Shown piece by piece: positions 29,405 through 37,078 of a stretch of DNA of 38,684 nt. The DNA lies in assembly GCA_018648685.1 (NCBI GenBank), contig JABGQT010000065.1, forward strand, positions 1-38,684, given 5' to 3'. Every line of letters starts with the position of its first letter. The first letter of the stretch is position 1. Made by a program: the position numbers and the translations under genes. The notes beneath the pieces are model-generated. The model was not told the DNA's origin. It was given only the letters and a program-made list of their open reading frames with translations, and made no database searches. Source of the DNA: Anaerolineae bacterium (GTDB lineage Bacteria; Chloroflexota; Anaerolineae; Anaerolineales; Villigracilaceae).

Positions 29405-29743
29405 TTAGGCCCATCCCTGATTTTTAACAAAATCAGTAATGACAGGGATATTGATTTCCTCTCCCTGATAGGCTTTATAAGCCCAGAACCACATGACCAG
29501 ACCAAGAAGGAAGCCGCAGCCAAGAGTTAGTGCGCCTATAAAAGGCAAGACGACTGACAACAAAACGCCCACAATAAGAGCCTGGACATTATGCGCCTTG
29601 ATAAAAGGACGGTCTTTCTTATCTTCCATCAGCAAGATGATAATCGGAGTGATTGGGGAAAAGAAATAAGCTAAGGCTGCCCATAGCTTATCGTCACTGC
29701 TAATATTACCTACGGGTTCAGCATGGATCGGTTCTTCAGACAT
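29405..29743 (-). CDS. DUF4870-type small membrane protein
   Basis: A 112-aa protein from ATG 29743 with the ribosome site GAGGAG; an upstream Met at 29758 is ignored. After a soluble N-terminus (SSDDKLWAALAYFFSPITPI) come three hydrophobic segments with the connecting DKKDRPFIKAHNVQALI, the pattern of the DUF4870/Tic20-like family. The biochemical role of this family is not settled. The gene is single, upstream of PEPCK on the same strand but separated by a terminator. Confidence 0.82.
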   Translation of the reverse strand: MSEEPIHAEPVGNISSDDKLWAALAYFFSPITPIIILLMEDKKDRPFIKAHNVQALIVGVLLSVVLPFIGALTLGCGFLLGLVMWFWAYKAYQGEEINIPVITDFVKNQGWA

Positions 29744-29827
29744 TTTTTTGCTCCTCATATTTTTTAATAAGACTTTTATTACCCTATTTTACAGTGAAGA
29801 AGGATAAAAATCAATTCCAAAAGATTG

Positions 29828-29833
29828 TATAAT
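29828..29833 (+). promoter_or_regulatory. -10 box immediately before fmt
   Basis: TATAAT at 29828-29833 ends 7 bases before the fmt ATG, so the mRNA should be leaderless. There is no ribosome site between them. The -35 region (TAAAAA) is poor. Confidence 0.5.
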
Positions 29834-29840
29834 ATCTCCT

Positions 29841-30758
29841 ATGGAAAAAACTCCCCGCATTGTCTTTATGGGTTCGCCCGATTTCGCCGCCATCGCCCTC
29901 AAACGCCTCGCGCAAGATTTTAACGTCGTTGGCGTTGTCACCCAACCAGATCGACGTGGCGGACGTGGCAAGAAGCTCATCTCTCCCCCTGTCAAAATTT
30001 TGGCGGATGAATTAGAGATTCCCACCATTCAGCCGCGTTGTATACGAGATGATGATGCGATGGATGCCCTGCGTCGCTTCGCCCCTGATCTGATCGTGGT
30101 TGCGGCCTACGGGCAGATTCTGCGCCCCGAACTTCTTCAACTCCCCCCGCGTGGATGCATCAACATTCACGGATCATTATTGCCCCGTTGGCGTGGTGCA
30201 GCGCCCATCCAAGCCTCCATTCTCGCAGGCGATGCTGAAACCGGCATCACCATCATGATGATGGACGAAGGCGTAGACACAGGCGATATGCTCGACAAAC
30301 GCGCCCTCCCCATCGCCGATGATGATACCGCCGGAACACTCTTCGACAAACTCGCGCCCCTCGGCGCGGAATTGCTCGTTGAAACCCTCCCAAAATATCT
30401 TTCTGGTGAAATAAACCCCCAACTCCAACCCGCAGAAGGCTCAACCTACGCCAAAATGCTCAAAAAAGCAGATGGCTTACTCGACTTCTCACAAACCGCC
30501 GAAGAACTCGAACGTCGCGTGCGGGCTTTCTCACCTTGGCCTGGCACCTTCTTTGAATGGAACGGAAAACCGCTCAAGGTTCACCGCGCCCACGTTGACG
30601 GGCGTAAAAGTCCGGGCAACGGTATCAAGTTAAAGGTCGCGGGCGTACCGGCAATTGGTACAGCGGAAGGTGTCCTCGTCCTCGATCAAATCCAACCCGC
30701 AGGGAAAAAGTCAATGGACGGCAAATCCTTCCTATCTGGCGGAAGAATCTGGGAATAA
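29841..30758 (+). CDS. fmt: Methionyl-tRNA formyltransferase
   Basis: A 305-aa enzyme that formylates initiator Met-tRNA using 10-formyl-tetrahydrofolate. Visible are the N-terminal RIVFMGSPDFAA, the folate/catalytic motif INIHGSLLPRWRGAAPIQ with the conserved Asn-x-His, MMDEGVDTGDML, and the C-terminal OB-type domain with RAFSPWPGTFFEW and KVHRA. Length is normal. No def or rsmB gene is adjacent. It and glpK are visibly more C-rich than the surrounding genes. The start is supported by the family N-terminus although no ribosome site is present. Confidence 0.96.
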   Translation: MEKTPRIVFMGSPDFAAIALKRLAQDFNVVGVVTQPDRRGGRGKKLISPPVKILADELEIPTIQPRCIRDDDAMDALRRFAPDLIVVAAYGQILRPELLQLPPRGCINIHGSLLPRWRGAAPIQASILAGDAETGITIMMMDEGVDTGDMLDKRALPIADDDTAGTLFDKLAPLGAELLVETLPKYLSGEINPQLQPAEGSTYAKMLKKADGLLDFSQTAEELERRVRAFSPWPGTFFEWNGKPLKVHRAHVDGRKSPGNGIKLKVAGVPAIGTAEGVLVLDQIQPAGKKSMDGKSFLSGGRIWE

Positions 30759-30769
30759 TTACGAAATTG

Positions 30770-30816
30770 TCACGTTAAAAACGTGAACTACCGTAGGTCA
30801 TGCTTGTAGCGTGACG
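30770..30816. repeat. Palindromic repeat before glpK
   Basis: A 7-bp hairpin TCACGTT/AACGTGA (30770-30786) is followed by a 23-base segment (30794-30816) that matches 38042-38064 at 18 of 23 positions. An outer GTCACG/CGTGAC pairing spans the whole unit. It resembles a REP-like element. Confidence 0.5.
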
Positions 30817-30834
30817 TGGATAAAGGAAATCACT

Positions 30835-32337
30835 ATGAAAAAATACATTGCCTCCATCGACCAAGGCACGACAAGCACCCGCTTCATCATCTTCAACCAC
30901 ATGGGCGAAATTGTTGCCGTTGACCAAAAAGAACACCGCCAAATTTACCCCAAGCCCGGCTGGGTGGAACATGATCCGCTCGAAATTTGGGTGCGCACGC
31001 ACGATGTAATGAAGGGCGCGTTGGAGAAGGGCGGCATTGATGCGAGCGATATTGCCGCTATCGGCATCACCAACCAGCGCGAGACGGCAGTGGTTTGGAA
31101 TCGCCACACGGGTGAGCCAGTTTACAATGCCATCGTCTGGCAGGATACGCGCACGCACGGGATTTGCAACGAACTCGCCAAAGAGGGTGGGCAGGATCGT
31201 CTGCGTGCCAAAACCGGGCTGCCGCTGGCGACTTATTTTTCTGGTCCCAAAGTAAAGTGGATTTTGGATAATGTCGAAGACGCGCGCAAACTCGCCGATG
31301 CCAGTGATCTCTATTTTGGCAATATGGATACCTGGATCATCTGGAACTTGACAGGCAAACACGTCACCGACGTGACCAACGCCTCCCGCACCTTGCTCAT
31401 GGATTTGGAAAGCCTCGATTGGGACGATGAACTCCTCGCGCTGATGGACATCCCGCGCTCGATGATGCCGGAAATTCGCTCGTCGTCAGAAGTTTATGGG
31501 CATGTGGAGATGGGACCCGTTGCGCTGGACGGTGTCTTTGAAGGAACGCCCGTTGCCGGAGACCTCGGCGATCAACAGGCAGCGCTTTTCGGTCAGACAT
31601 GTTTCAACGTGGGTGAAGCCAAGAACACCTACGGCACCGGATGTTTTATGCTCCTAAACACGGGCGAGAAACCGGTTCCGTCAAACTCGGGCTTGCTAAC
31701 CACGCTCGGATACAAGATTGGCGACACCCCCGCCGTTTACGCCCTCGAAGGCTCGATTGCGATAGCGGGCGCACTCGTCCAATGGCTGCGCGATAATTTG
31801 GGGATGATCGAAAAATCAGAAGATGTGGAAGAATTAGCCACGAGCGTCGAAGATAACGGTGGGATTTACTTTGTCCCCGCCTTTAGCGGACTCTTCGCCC
31901 CCTACTGGCGCAGTGATGCACGCGGTGCCATCGTAGGCATGACGCGCTACGTCAACAAAGGTCATATCGCCCGCGCCACCCTCGAAGCGACCGCCTTCCA
32001 AACTCGCGAAGTCCTCGATGCGATGGAGAAAGACTCCGGCGTAAAATTAACCGCCCTAAAAGTGGATGGCGGCATGGTCTTCAACGAAACGCTAATGCAA
32101 TTCCAAGCCGATATGGTCAATGTCCCCGTTATCCGTCCGAAAGTCGCAGAAACAACCGCCCTCGGCGCGGCTTATGCGGCGGGGCTGGCAGTCGGATTCT
32201 GGAAAAACTTCGACGAACTGCGCGCCAACTGGGGACGCGATAAAGAATGGTCACCAGAGATGGATGCCGATAAGCAAGAGAAACTCTACAAAGATTGGAA
32301 GAAAGCCGTTGCGCGGACTTTTGATTGGGTTGAGTAG
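30835..32337 (+). CDS. glpK: Glycerol kinase
   Basis: A 500-aa FGGY-family kinase that phosphorylates glycerol to glycerol-3-phosphate. ATG 30835 has the ribosome site AAAGGAAA; an upstream frame start at 30811 lies in a repeat. Glycerol-kinase features are [14 protein letters not shown] at the N-terminus, [30 protein letters not shown] and the C-terminal [18 protein letters not shown]. Length is exactly typical. No glpF or glpD is next to it. Glycerol-3-phosphate would feed the phosphatidate enzymes encoded at 12548-14142. It ends at the shared terminator at 32450. Confidence 0.97.
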   Translation: MKKYIASIDQGTTSTRFIIFNHMGEIVAVDQKEHRQIYPKPGWVEHDPLEIWVRTHDVMKGALEKGGIDASDIAAIGITNQRETAVVWNRHTGEPVYNAIVWQDTRTHGICNELAKEGGQDRLRAKTGLPLATYFSGPKVKWILDNVEDARKLADASDLYFGNMDTWIIWNLTGKHVTDVTNASRTLLMDLESLDWDDELLALMDIPRSMMPEIRSSSEVYGHVEMGPVALDGVFEGTPVAGDLGDQQAALFGQTCFNVGEAKNTYGTGCFMLLNTGEKPVPSNSGLLTTLGYKIGDTPAVYALEGSIAIAGALVQWLRDNLGMIEKSEDVEELATSVEDNGGIYFVPAFSGLFAPYWRSDARGAIVGMTRYVNKGHIARATLEATAFQTREVLDAMEKDSGVKLTALKVDGGMVFNETLMQFQADMVNVPVIRPKVAETTALGAAYAAGLAVGFWKNFDELRANWGRDKEWSPEMDADKQEKLYKDWKKAVARTFDWVE

Positions 32338-32440
32338 TGTGACTTGCTCATAACACAGATAGCTCATGTTGAAAATATGAAATAAGCTTAAATCTATGGA
32401 TATAGCGTTGAAGGAGCTTCTGAGTTATGTGCCATAGCTA

Positions 32441-32484
32441 TCAAAAAACCGCCTTCCGAATTTTGGAAGGCGATTTGCTTTTTT
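32441..32484. terminator. Bidirectional terminator between glpK and the SnoaL-like gene
   Basis: The stem CGCCTTCC (32450-32457) / GGAAGGCG (32465-32472) has a 7-base loop. The minus strand continues GTTTTTTG directly; the + strand reaches T7 after six bases. It serves both convergent genes. Confidence 0.88.
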
Positions 32485-32486
32485 TA

Positions 32487-33266
32487 TTAGAATACTTTTG
32501 TTATTGCTTCTTTGGGTTTGATTGTTTCTGTTACATCCCAATGCTCATCTTTTTTACCGTCGACCTGAACACGGAAGAGATCAAAAACGATGGAGTTGGG
32601 CAGGATAGGTTTTGAACCGATATTGCTCATAGTAACGACAAAATCCCCCTCTGCGATGGTCTTTTTGATGTCTAAATGTAATTTGATGCCCAGAAAACGC
32701 AGTTTTTTGAAGAGCGATACGCCCTTGAAAAAGGCTTGGCTACCATCTGCTGTCCTGGGATTATGCTGATAATATCGTTCCGTTGTGGTGAAGAGAATGA
32801 GATCGGTGCGCAGTTCGACAAAGGTCTTGTAATAAGAATCTGCGGTGAGTTGAGCGTGCTGACGACCAGTGTTACTCGAATAATCTACGCCTGCGCCGTC
32901 GGTTAGGCTGCGTCCACTGACGGTCTTTTTAGGGTGTTCCTGTCCTGCTGACCAATGCTCGACGATTTTGTCGCCTTGAAAGCGAAAGAGTTCTCCACGT
33001 GCGATCATTTCTCCACCTGCTAATTTTTCGTCGGCGTGGAAAAAGACAAGGTCATCTTGTGCGATTTCACGGTGAATAATAAGCTCGTGGGCGGGGTTTT
33101 CGGCAAGATGTTGACGCATATAGTTCGCCAGACCTTGTTTGCTGAAACCGACCCCGATTTGATGCTCAATATAGGTATCGCTTAAATGGGTGGCTATTGC
33201 CTCTTTATATTTTGCGGAATATAGGGCTTTGTAATACTCTCGTGCGATTTCTTTTTTATCGTTCAT
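32487..33266 (-). CDS. Duplicated SnoaL/NTF2-like domain protein
   Basis: A 259-aa protein with the ribosome site AGGAG before ATG 33266. Two NTF2-like (SnoaL-type) domains are arranged in tandem. The first, about residues 5-120, shows EIAREYYKALYSAKYKEAIA, YIEHQIGV and FRFQGDKIVEHWS. The second, about 140-255, shows YYKTFVELRTDLILF, YYQHNP, AEGDFVVTMS and FRVQVDGKKDEHWDVTE. SnoaL-like folds bind small hydrophobic molecules, and some are cyclases, isomerases or hydrolases. No catalytic claim is possible. A strong dyad (33290-33314) before the gene links it to the neighbouring Rrf2 regulator. Confidence 0.85.
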   Translation of the reverse strand: MNDKKEIAREYYKALYSAKYKEAIATHLSDTYIEHQIGVGFSKQGLANYMRQHLAENPAHELIIHREIAQDDLVFFHADEKLAGGEMIARGELFRFQGDKIVEHWSAGQEHPKKTVSGRSLTDGAGVDYSSNTGRQHAQLTADSYYKTFVELRTDLILFTTTERYYQHNPRTADGSQAFFKGVSLFKKLRFLGIKLHLDIKKTIAEGDFVVTMSNIGSKPILPNSIVFDLFRVQVDGKKDEHWDVTETIKPKEAITKVF

Positions 33267-33289
33267 TTCATTCTCCTAAATAAAATACG

Positions 33290-33314
33290 ATATGTAGTAA
33301 AATATACTACATAT
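33290..33314. promoter_or_regulatory. Rrf2 operator upstream of the SnoaL-like gene
   Basis: Perfect 10-base arms ATATGTAGTA (33290-33299) and TACTACATAT (33305-33314) around AAATA. The same 10-5-10 layout recurs at 33744-33768 over the rrf2 promoter, so it is very probably the binding site of that regulator. Confidence 0.7.
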
Positions 33315-33328
33315 TTGAGTAAAAAAAA

Positions 33329-33745
33329 CTAAAGTGTCGCTTTTATCTCTTCCCAAATGTCATTGATTGTTTTTTTTGCAAGCGTTTCTGTTATTAAACC
33401 ATCTAATTCTTCGTGGATATTACGCATAACTTTTTGAATATTCCCGCCAACAGGGCAATTCGGATTTGGTGGATTAGCGTGCTTCCCTAAACAATCTTCT
33501 TTTACTATTTCAAGAATATCTGCCAAAGTAATTTGGCTGGCATCTTTACGTAAAGTTGCGCCCCCCTTGCTGCCGGAGATGGTCTCAACCAAACCTGCTA
33601 CACGCAATTTGCCAATCGCCTTACGAATTGTGACAGGGTTCGTATTGACGCTGTCTGCAATTGCGGCAGATGATACAGGTACAGGCGCGGCAGCCAGAGC
33701 GGTTAAGATATGAACCATGACTGAGAATTGACTGTTTGCACTCAT
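33329..33745 (-). CDS. Rrf2-family transcriptional regulator
   Basis: A 138-aa winged-helix regulator. It shows QFSVMVHILTALA, the recognition region VSSAAIADSVNTNPVTIRKAIGKL, the wing GSKGGATLRKDASQITLADILEIV and a C-terminal helix. In Rrf2 proteins such as IscR and NsrR three cysteines bind Fe-S. This protein has only two (C85 and C97, in EDCLGKHANPPNPNCPVGG), so it may use a His or act as a cysteine-redox or ligand sensor (YwnA/CymR-like). The promoter TTGACA-16-TATAAT gives an almost leaderless mRNA, and a dyad overlaps the promoter and start codon. Autoregulation and control of the SnoaL-like gene are likely. Confidence 0.93.
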   Translation of the reverse strand: MSANSQFSVMVHILTALAAAPVPVSSAAIADSVNTNPVTIRKAIGKLRVAGLVETISGSKGGATLRKDASQITLADILEIVKEDCLGKHANPPNPNCPVGGNIQKVMRNIHEELDGLITETLAKKTINDIWEEIKATL

Positions 33746-33768
33746 TTGTAGTAATTATATATACATAT
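33744..33768. promoter_or_regulatory. Rrf2 autoregulatory operator
   Basis: ATTTGTAGTA (33744-33753) and ATATACATAT (33759-33768) around ATTAT match the 33290-33314 dyad in length and in most positions, but the symmetry is less perfect. It covers the -10 box and the ATG of the rrf2 gene, so binding would block initiation. Confidence 0.6.
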
Positions 33769-33781
33769 TGTTCTTTGTCAA
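33754..33781 (-). promoter_or_regulatory. Promoter of the rrf2 gene
   Basis: Minus strand TTGACA (33781-33776), a 16-base spacer, TATAAT (33759-33754), then 8 bases to the ATG. The transcript would have about 1-2 untranslated bases. Confidence 0.8.
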
Positions 33782-33954
33782 GTCCAATGAAGATGAGATT
33801 TGACGGGATGCGATTTTTCACTGCATCTATTCCCTTTAGCGGAGACAAGCCCAAAGCACGGGCGAAGCGGGAAAGAGGCTATAATGGGGCGCAACCATCC
33901 ACATTATCCATCCCCAAAATCAGTTTCTCAAATAATGAAAAGGAGAAGGTATCC

Positions 33955-34443
33955 GTGATCAGAGAGATGACTGGCCAAGATGGCCCCCGTATCCTTGAAA
34001 TATACAAAATGGGACTTGAAACCCGAAACGCCACCTTCGAGACAGAAGTGCCTTCTTGGGCCGATTGGGGTGCAAAGCATCTTTCTCATTCGCGATTTGT
34101 TTTCGTAGAAAATGAAAAACTTCTTGGATGGATTGCTTTGTCTCCAGTTTCTGCGCGAAAGGTCTACTCGGGTGTAGCTGAGGTGAGTGTTTATGTCAAT
34201 ACGGATGTACACGGAAAAGGGATTGGTTCAAATTTGATGGAGAAGATTGTTCTTTCTTCAGAGGAGAAAGGAATTTGGACACTTTATTCCAGCATATTCC
34301 CGGAGAATGAAGCCACACTGAGGTTGCATGAAAAATTTGGTTTTAGAATAATTGGCAGAAGAGAAAAGATCGCCAAACTGGACGGTCGCTGGCGAGATAC
34401 AATCTTGCTGGAAAGACGAAGTAAAGTAATTGGCATCGAATAA
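33955..34443 (+). CDS. GNAT N-acetyltransferase of the phosphinothricin (Pat) type
   Basis: A 162-aa protein from GTG 33955, chosen because AAGGAGAAGG precedes it by 4 bases and the family N-terminus begins at IREMTGQDGPRILEIYK. Pat-type features are TRNATFETEVPSW, WIALSPVSARKVYSGVAEVSVYV, the acetyl-CoA loop VHGKGIGSNL and FPENEATLRLHEKFGFRIIG. Such enzymes acetylate the amino group of phosphinothricin, methionine sulfoximine or related amino acids; the natural substrate here is open. A TATAAT at 33880-33885 could be its -10. It is divergent from rrf2; the intervening 33769-33954 holds nothing else I can name. Confidence 0.9.
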   Translation: MIREMTGQDGPRILEIYKMGLETRNATFETEVPSWADWGAKHLSHSRFVFVENEKLLGWIALSPVSARKVYSGVAEVSVYVNTDVHGKGIGSNLMEKIVLSSEEKGIWTLYSSIFPENEATLRLHEKFGFRIIGRREKIAKLDGRWRDTILLERRSKVIGIE

Positions 34444-34476
34444 ATGCTAAGACAAAAGTCTTGGTAATTAAAAATC

Positions 34477-34569
34477 ATGAAAAAAACAAAACTCCTTTCC
34501 CCTGCTGGCTCGATCAAGAATATGCAACATACTTACGCCGTACTCTCCTTTCTTAATTCTTTATTATAG
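34477..34569 (+). pseudogene. 5' remnant of a U32-family peptidase (RlhA/YdcP-like) gene
   Basis: A 30-codon frame begins MKKTKLLSPAGSIKNMQHTYA and then departs into a short unrelated tail ending at TAG 34569. The opening is very close to the N-terminus expected of U32 proteins of the RlhA type, where LLSPAG is followed by a Lys-Asn-Met helix and then YGADAVYAG. Here the reading goes from TYA straight to VL, so the gene seems cut after about 21 codons. The rest of a U32 protein (about 400 or more residues) is absent. No good ribosome site. Alternatively a chance resemblance of 21 residues, which I think less likely. Confidence 0.5.
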
Positions 34570-34584
34570 AAGCCTTTTCACTGC

Positions 34585-34613
34585 TTGACGCTCTATTTTG
34601 CCCATGATATGAT
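34585..34613 (+). promoter_or_regulatory. Promoter of the M23 endopeptidase gene
   Basis: TTGACG (34585-34590), a 17-base spacer, TATGAT (34608-34613). The start would be near 34620, a few bases before an in-frame GTG (34622) and 11 bases before ATG 34631, with no ribosome site. Confidence 0.7.
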
Positions 34614-34630
34614 GCCGACCAGTGAAATCT

Positions 34631-35836
34631 ATGGATAATAATGTAAATAACGATAACTTCGAAGCACAGCAGGGGGATTCTGCTGAAGCACCCCGTTCTG
34701 AAAGACCGCCAAATTTTTTCGCCCGCTGGACAGAAATGCTCCTCCAATTGGGCTTGGGCGAGTCCGCTTTGCGTATGGCAACAAATGCTCTCTTTCTGAT
34801 TGCTGTTATTGGCGTGATCTTGCTTATGCAGGGATTCTACAAAGATGCGCCAAATAGAGAAGCGGGAGAAAGCGTGCAGGCAGCAGAAGCCCAGCCTACT
34901 TTTGCGGTTGAGTTTGGCGCAGAGGCGCTTCCGGCCATCTCTAACGCTCAAGGGATCGCGCGCTTGGCCAAGATACACACAACGATCCCATCCCGCCCAC
35001 GGTTGGAAGTAACAACCTATGATGTTCAGGAGGGCGATACCGTATTTGCTATTTCTGAACAGTATGGTGTTACCCCGCAAACCGTTTTGTGGGGAAATTA
35101 CAATATCTTATTGGATGATCCTCATAATCTCAAAGCGGGACAAGAGCTGGTTATTTTGCCTGTAAATGGCACCTATTATGAATGGCAAGATGGCGATGGT
35201 CTGAACGGCGTGGCAGAATTTTTTGGCGTTACTCCCGATGTGATCGTCGATTACCCTGCAAACCGTTTGAGCGCAGAAAGCATTGGCGATTATGCCAACC
35301 CAAATATAGCGCCCGGAACCAACCTGATCGTACCTGGTGGCGAAAGACTCTTTATTTCATGGAGTGCGCCTATCGGCGTAACGCGTGAAGACCCCGCCAG
35401 TTCTTATATTCTTGGCGATGGGGCTTGTGAACCGATCACGGGCGGCGCAATTGGCTTTGGAACTTTTGTTTGGCCCGCAGCAAACCATTATCTTTCTGGC
35501 TACGATTGGTCGCCGCAAACGAATCATCGCGGTATTGATATTGCTGGTCACGAAGGCGCAGGAATCTTTGCTGTTGACGCCGGCGTAATTGTTTATTCTG
35601 GCTGGAATAATTATGGTTACGGCAATGTCGTCATGATCGATCATGGCACTGGTTTTCAGTCTATGTACGCTCATCTTAGTGCCATTTACGTAGGTTGTGG
35701 GCAAAGCGTGGGGCAAGGTGAAGCGATTGGTGCTTTTGGTAGCACAGGGCGTTCTTCTGGCTCACATTTGCATTTTGAGCTGATGACATCGATCTACGGG
35801 AAAGTGAACCCGTGGGATTTCCTGCCACCACCTTAA
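34631..35836 (+). CDS. Membrane-anchored M23 endopeptidase with LysM repeats
   Basis: A 401-aa protein (GTG 34622 would add three residues). A polar N-terminus of about 50 residues is followed by one membrane helix (about 51-66), then a LysM repeat (about 128-176; YDVQEGDTVFAISEQYGVTP), a second more divergent LysM-like repeat (about 181-235) and a C-terminal M23 zinc-peptidase domain. Zinc ligands are H299 and D303 in NHRGIDIAGH and the SHLHFEL motif (H379, H381). M23 enzymes cut peptidoglycan cross-bridges, so this is a wall remodelling enzyme facing outwards. No ribosome site is visible and the promoter lies very near the start. A strong terminator follows. Confidence 0.93.
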   Translation: MDNNVNNDNFEAQQGDSAEAPRSERPPNFFARWTEMLLQLGLGESALRMATNALFLIAVIGVILLMQGFYKDAPNREAGESVQAAEAQPTFAVEFGAEALPAISNAQGIARLAKIHTTIPSRPRLEVTTYDVQEGDTVFAISEQYGVTPQTVLWGNYNILLDDPHNLKAGQELVILPVNGTYYEWQDGDGLNGVAEFFGVTPDVIVDYPANRLSAESIGDYANPNIAPGTNLIVPGGERLFISWSAPIGVTREDPASSYILGDGACEPITGGAIGFGTFVWPAANHYLSGYDWSPQTNHRGIDIAGHEGAGIFAVDAGVIVYSGWNNYGYGNVVMIDHGTGFQSMYAHLSAIYVGCGQSVGQGEAIGAFGSTGRSSGSHLHFELMTSIYGKVNPWDFLPPP

Positions 35837-35854
35837 ATCTGGATAAGTGATTTC

Positions 35855-35885
35855 AAGAGCGAGCCGACGGCTCGCTCTTTTTTTT
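35855..35885 (+). terminator. Rho-independent terminator of the M23 gene
   Basis: An 11-bp stem (AAGAGCGAGCC / GGCTCGCTCTT, loop GAC) runs directly into T6. Confidence 0.93.
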
Positions 35886-35926
35886 CTTTTTCGGTTATGA
35901 TTATCAGAAAAATATTGGAGAGATCA

Positions 35927-36928
35927 ATGCGCAGGATTTTCCCTCTGCTTTTACTTTTATTGTTAGTTGGATGTAATATGCCCGCCACGCAAACGCCCAG
36001 AGACCCTTTTGAGCTTGCCACTGAAATTGCTCTGACGGGAATGCCGACACGCCCTCAGCCCACACTTGCTCCCCTTGTGGAGATAACCCCCTCGTTCACA
36101 CCTGACCCCGCCAACCCGACCGGCAAAATAGCCTATGTCTGCCAAGTCTTCAAAGTTCAATCGAGCGACCAGATTTGCATTATGAATGCCGATGGTACAG
36201 GGCAACGCCGTCTGACCACCGAAGACTATACCCGTCATTTTTATCCCTCGATGGCACCAGATGGGCAGAGTATTGTTTACGCTCAATTTGGTAGCGAAAA
36301 TGTATACGATATTTATGAGATCACGCTCGATGGTCTGGTAACGCAAATAACAAACGGGCTTGGCGTATTCACCGCACCAGAAATTTCCCCTGATGGTAGC
36401 CAAATCGCCTTTACGCATTGGACACCAACATCTGAGCATGCGATTTGGGTGATGAATAGAGATGGAAGCAACCCACATCAGGTTTATAGATCAGGTTGGG
36501 ACCCGACGTGGTCACCCGATGGGGATGAGATTCTATTTGCGTCGGATTTTAACGGTACTATTCAAATGTACAGAATTAAGCCCACAGGCGGAAGCCCGCT
36601 TCAAATCAACGAGATGAGCCGTTTGCGCGGGCGTACGGATTGGTCTCCGCGTGGAGAAATCGTGACTTATTCTGGCCCTCCCTGGAATCGAGAACTCTAT
36701 CTAATGAACGAAGATGGCTCAAATCTGCATCAGATCACGCCCGATGGTGGCAATAGCCAAGGTCCCGGTTTTTCACCCGATGGGCAGTGGGTTACCTTCA
36801 CCGCTTATTTTGACCATTATGGTGAAGACCTTGGGTGTGAAATTTATATTATGCGTACCGACGGCAGTGATTTGCGCCGTCTAACCGACAACGATATTTG
36901 TGATTGGCAACCCCGCTGGGGGCCTTAA
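35927..36928 (+). CDS. Lipoprotein with PD40/TolB-like beta-propeller
   Basis: A 333-aa protein from ATG 35927 (ribosome site GGAGAG). The signal peptide MRRIFPLLLLLLLVGC gives lipidation Cys16. A Pro/Thr tether of about 50 residues leads to a beta-propeller made of about six PD40 repeats; the repeated element is D/SPDG(S/Q)xI(A/V)(F/Y), for example APDGQSIVYAQF, SPDGSQIAFTHW and SPDGQWVTFTAY, alternating with MNADGTGQRRLT-like strands. Such TolB-like propellers serve as protein-binding platforms. The partner is unknown. It sits between the M23 gene, ended by a terminator, and a structured gap before the HD-GYP regulator. Confidence 0.92.
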   Translation: MRRIFPLLLLLLLVGCNMPATQTPRDPFELATEIALTGMPTRPQPTLAPLVEITPSFTPDPANPTGKIAYVCQVFKVQSSDQICIMNADGTGQRRLTTEDYTRHFYPSMAPDGQSIVYAQFGSENVYDIYEITLDGLVTQITNGLGVFTAPEISPDGSQIAFTHWTPTSEHAIWVMNRDGSNPHQVYRSGWDPTWSPDGDEILFASDFNGTIQMYRIKPTGGSPLQINEMSRLRGRTDWSPRGEIVTYSGPPWNRELYLMNEDGSNLHQITPDGGNSQGPGFSPDGQWVTFTAYFDHYGEDLGCEIYIMRTDGSDLRRLTDNDICDWQPRWGP

Positions 36929-36956
36929 TGCATAATCAAGAGAAATGTTTGGAAAG

Positions 36957-37016
36957 AACCTTGCGAGAGTTATTCTCAAGAGAATGTTGGCGTTTTAAAT
37001 CAACTCTCTCAAGGTT
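36957..37016. repeat. Cruciform-like nested inverted repeat
   Basis: Fifteen-base arms with one mismatch (AACCTTGCGAGAGTT, 36957-36971; AACTCTCTCAAGGTT, 37002-37016) enclose a perfect small hairpin ATTCTC/GAGAAT (36972-36985). No T-run follows. It lies 63 bases before the HD-GYP gene and may act as an mRNA 3' structure, an operator or a mobile repeat. Confidence 0.55.
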
Positions 37017-37078
37017 GACTTAAATAATTATGTTGTTTGAAAATGCTTTAATTCAAAAGCTGCAAAGGAAATAACATT

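Noticed and set aside
33736-33954. Long N-terminal extension of the GNAT protein
   Set aside because: It runs across the rrf2 promoter and start; the AAGGAGAAGG site and family N-terminus support GTG 33955.
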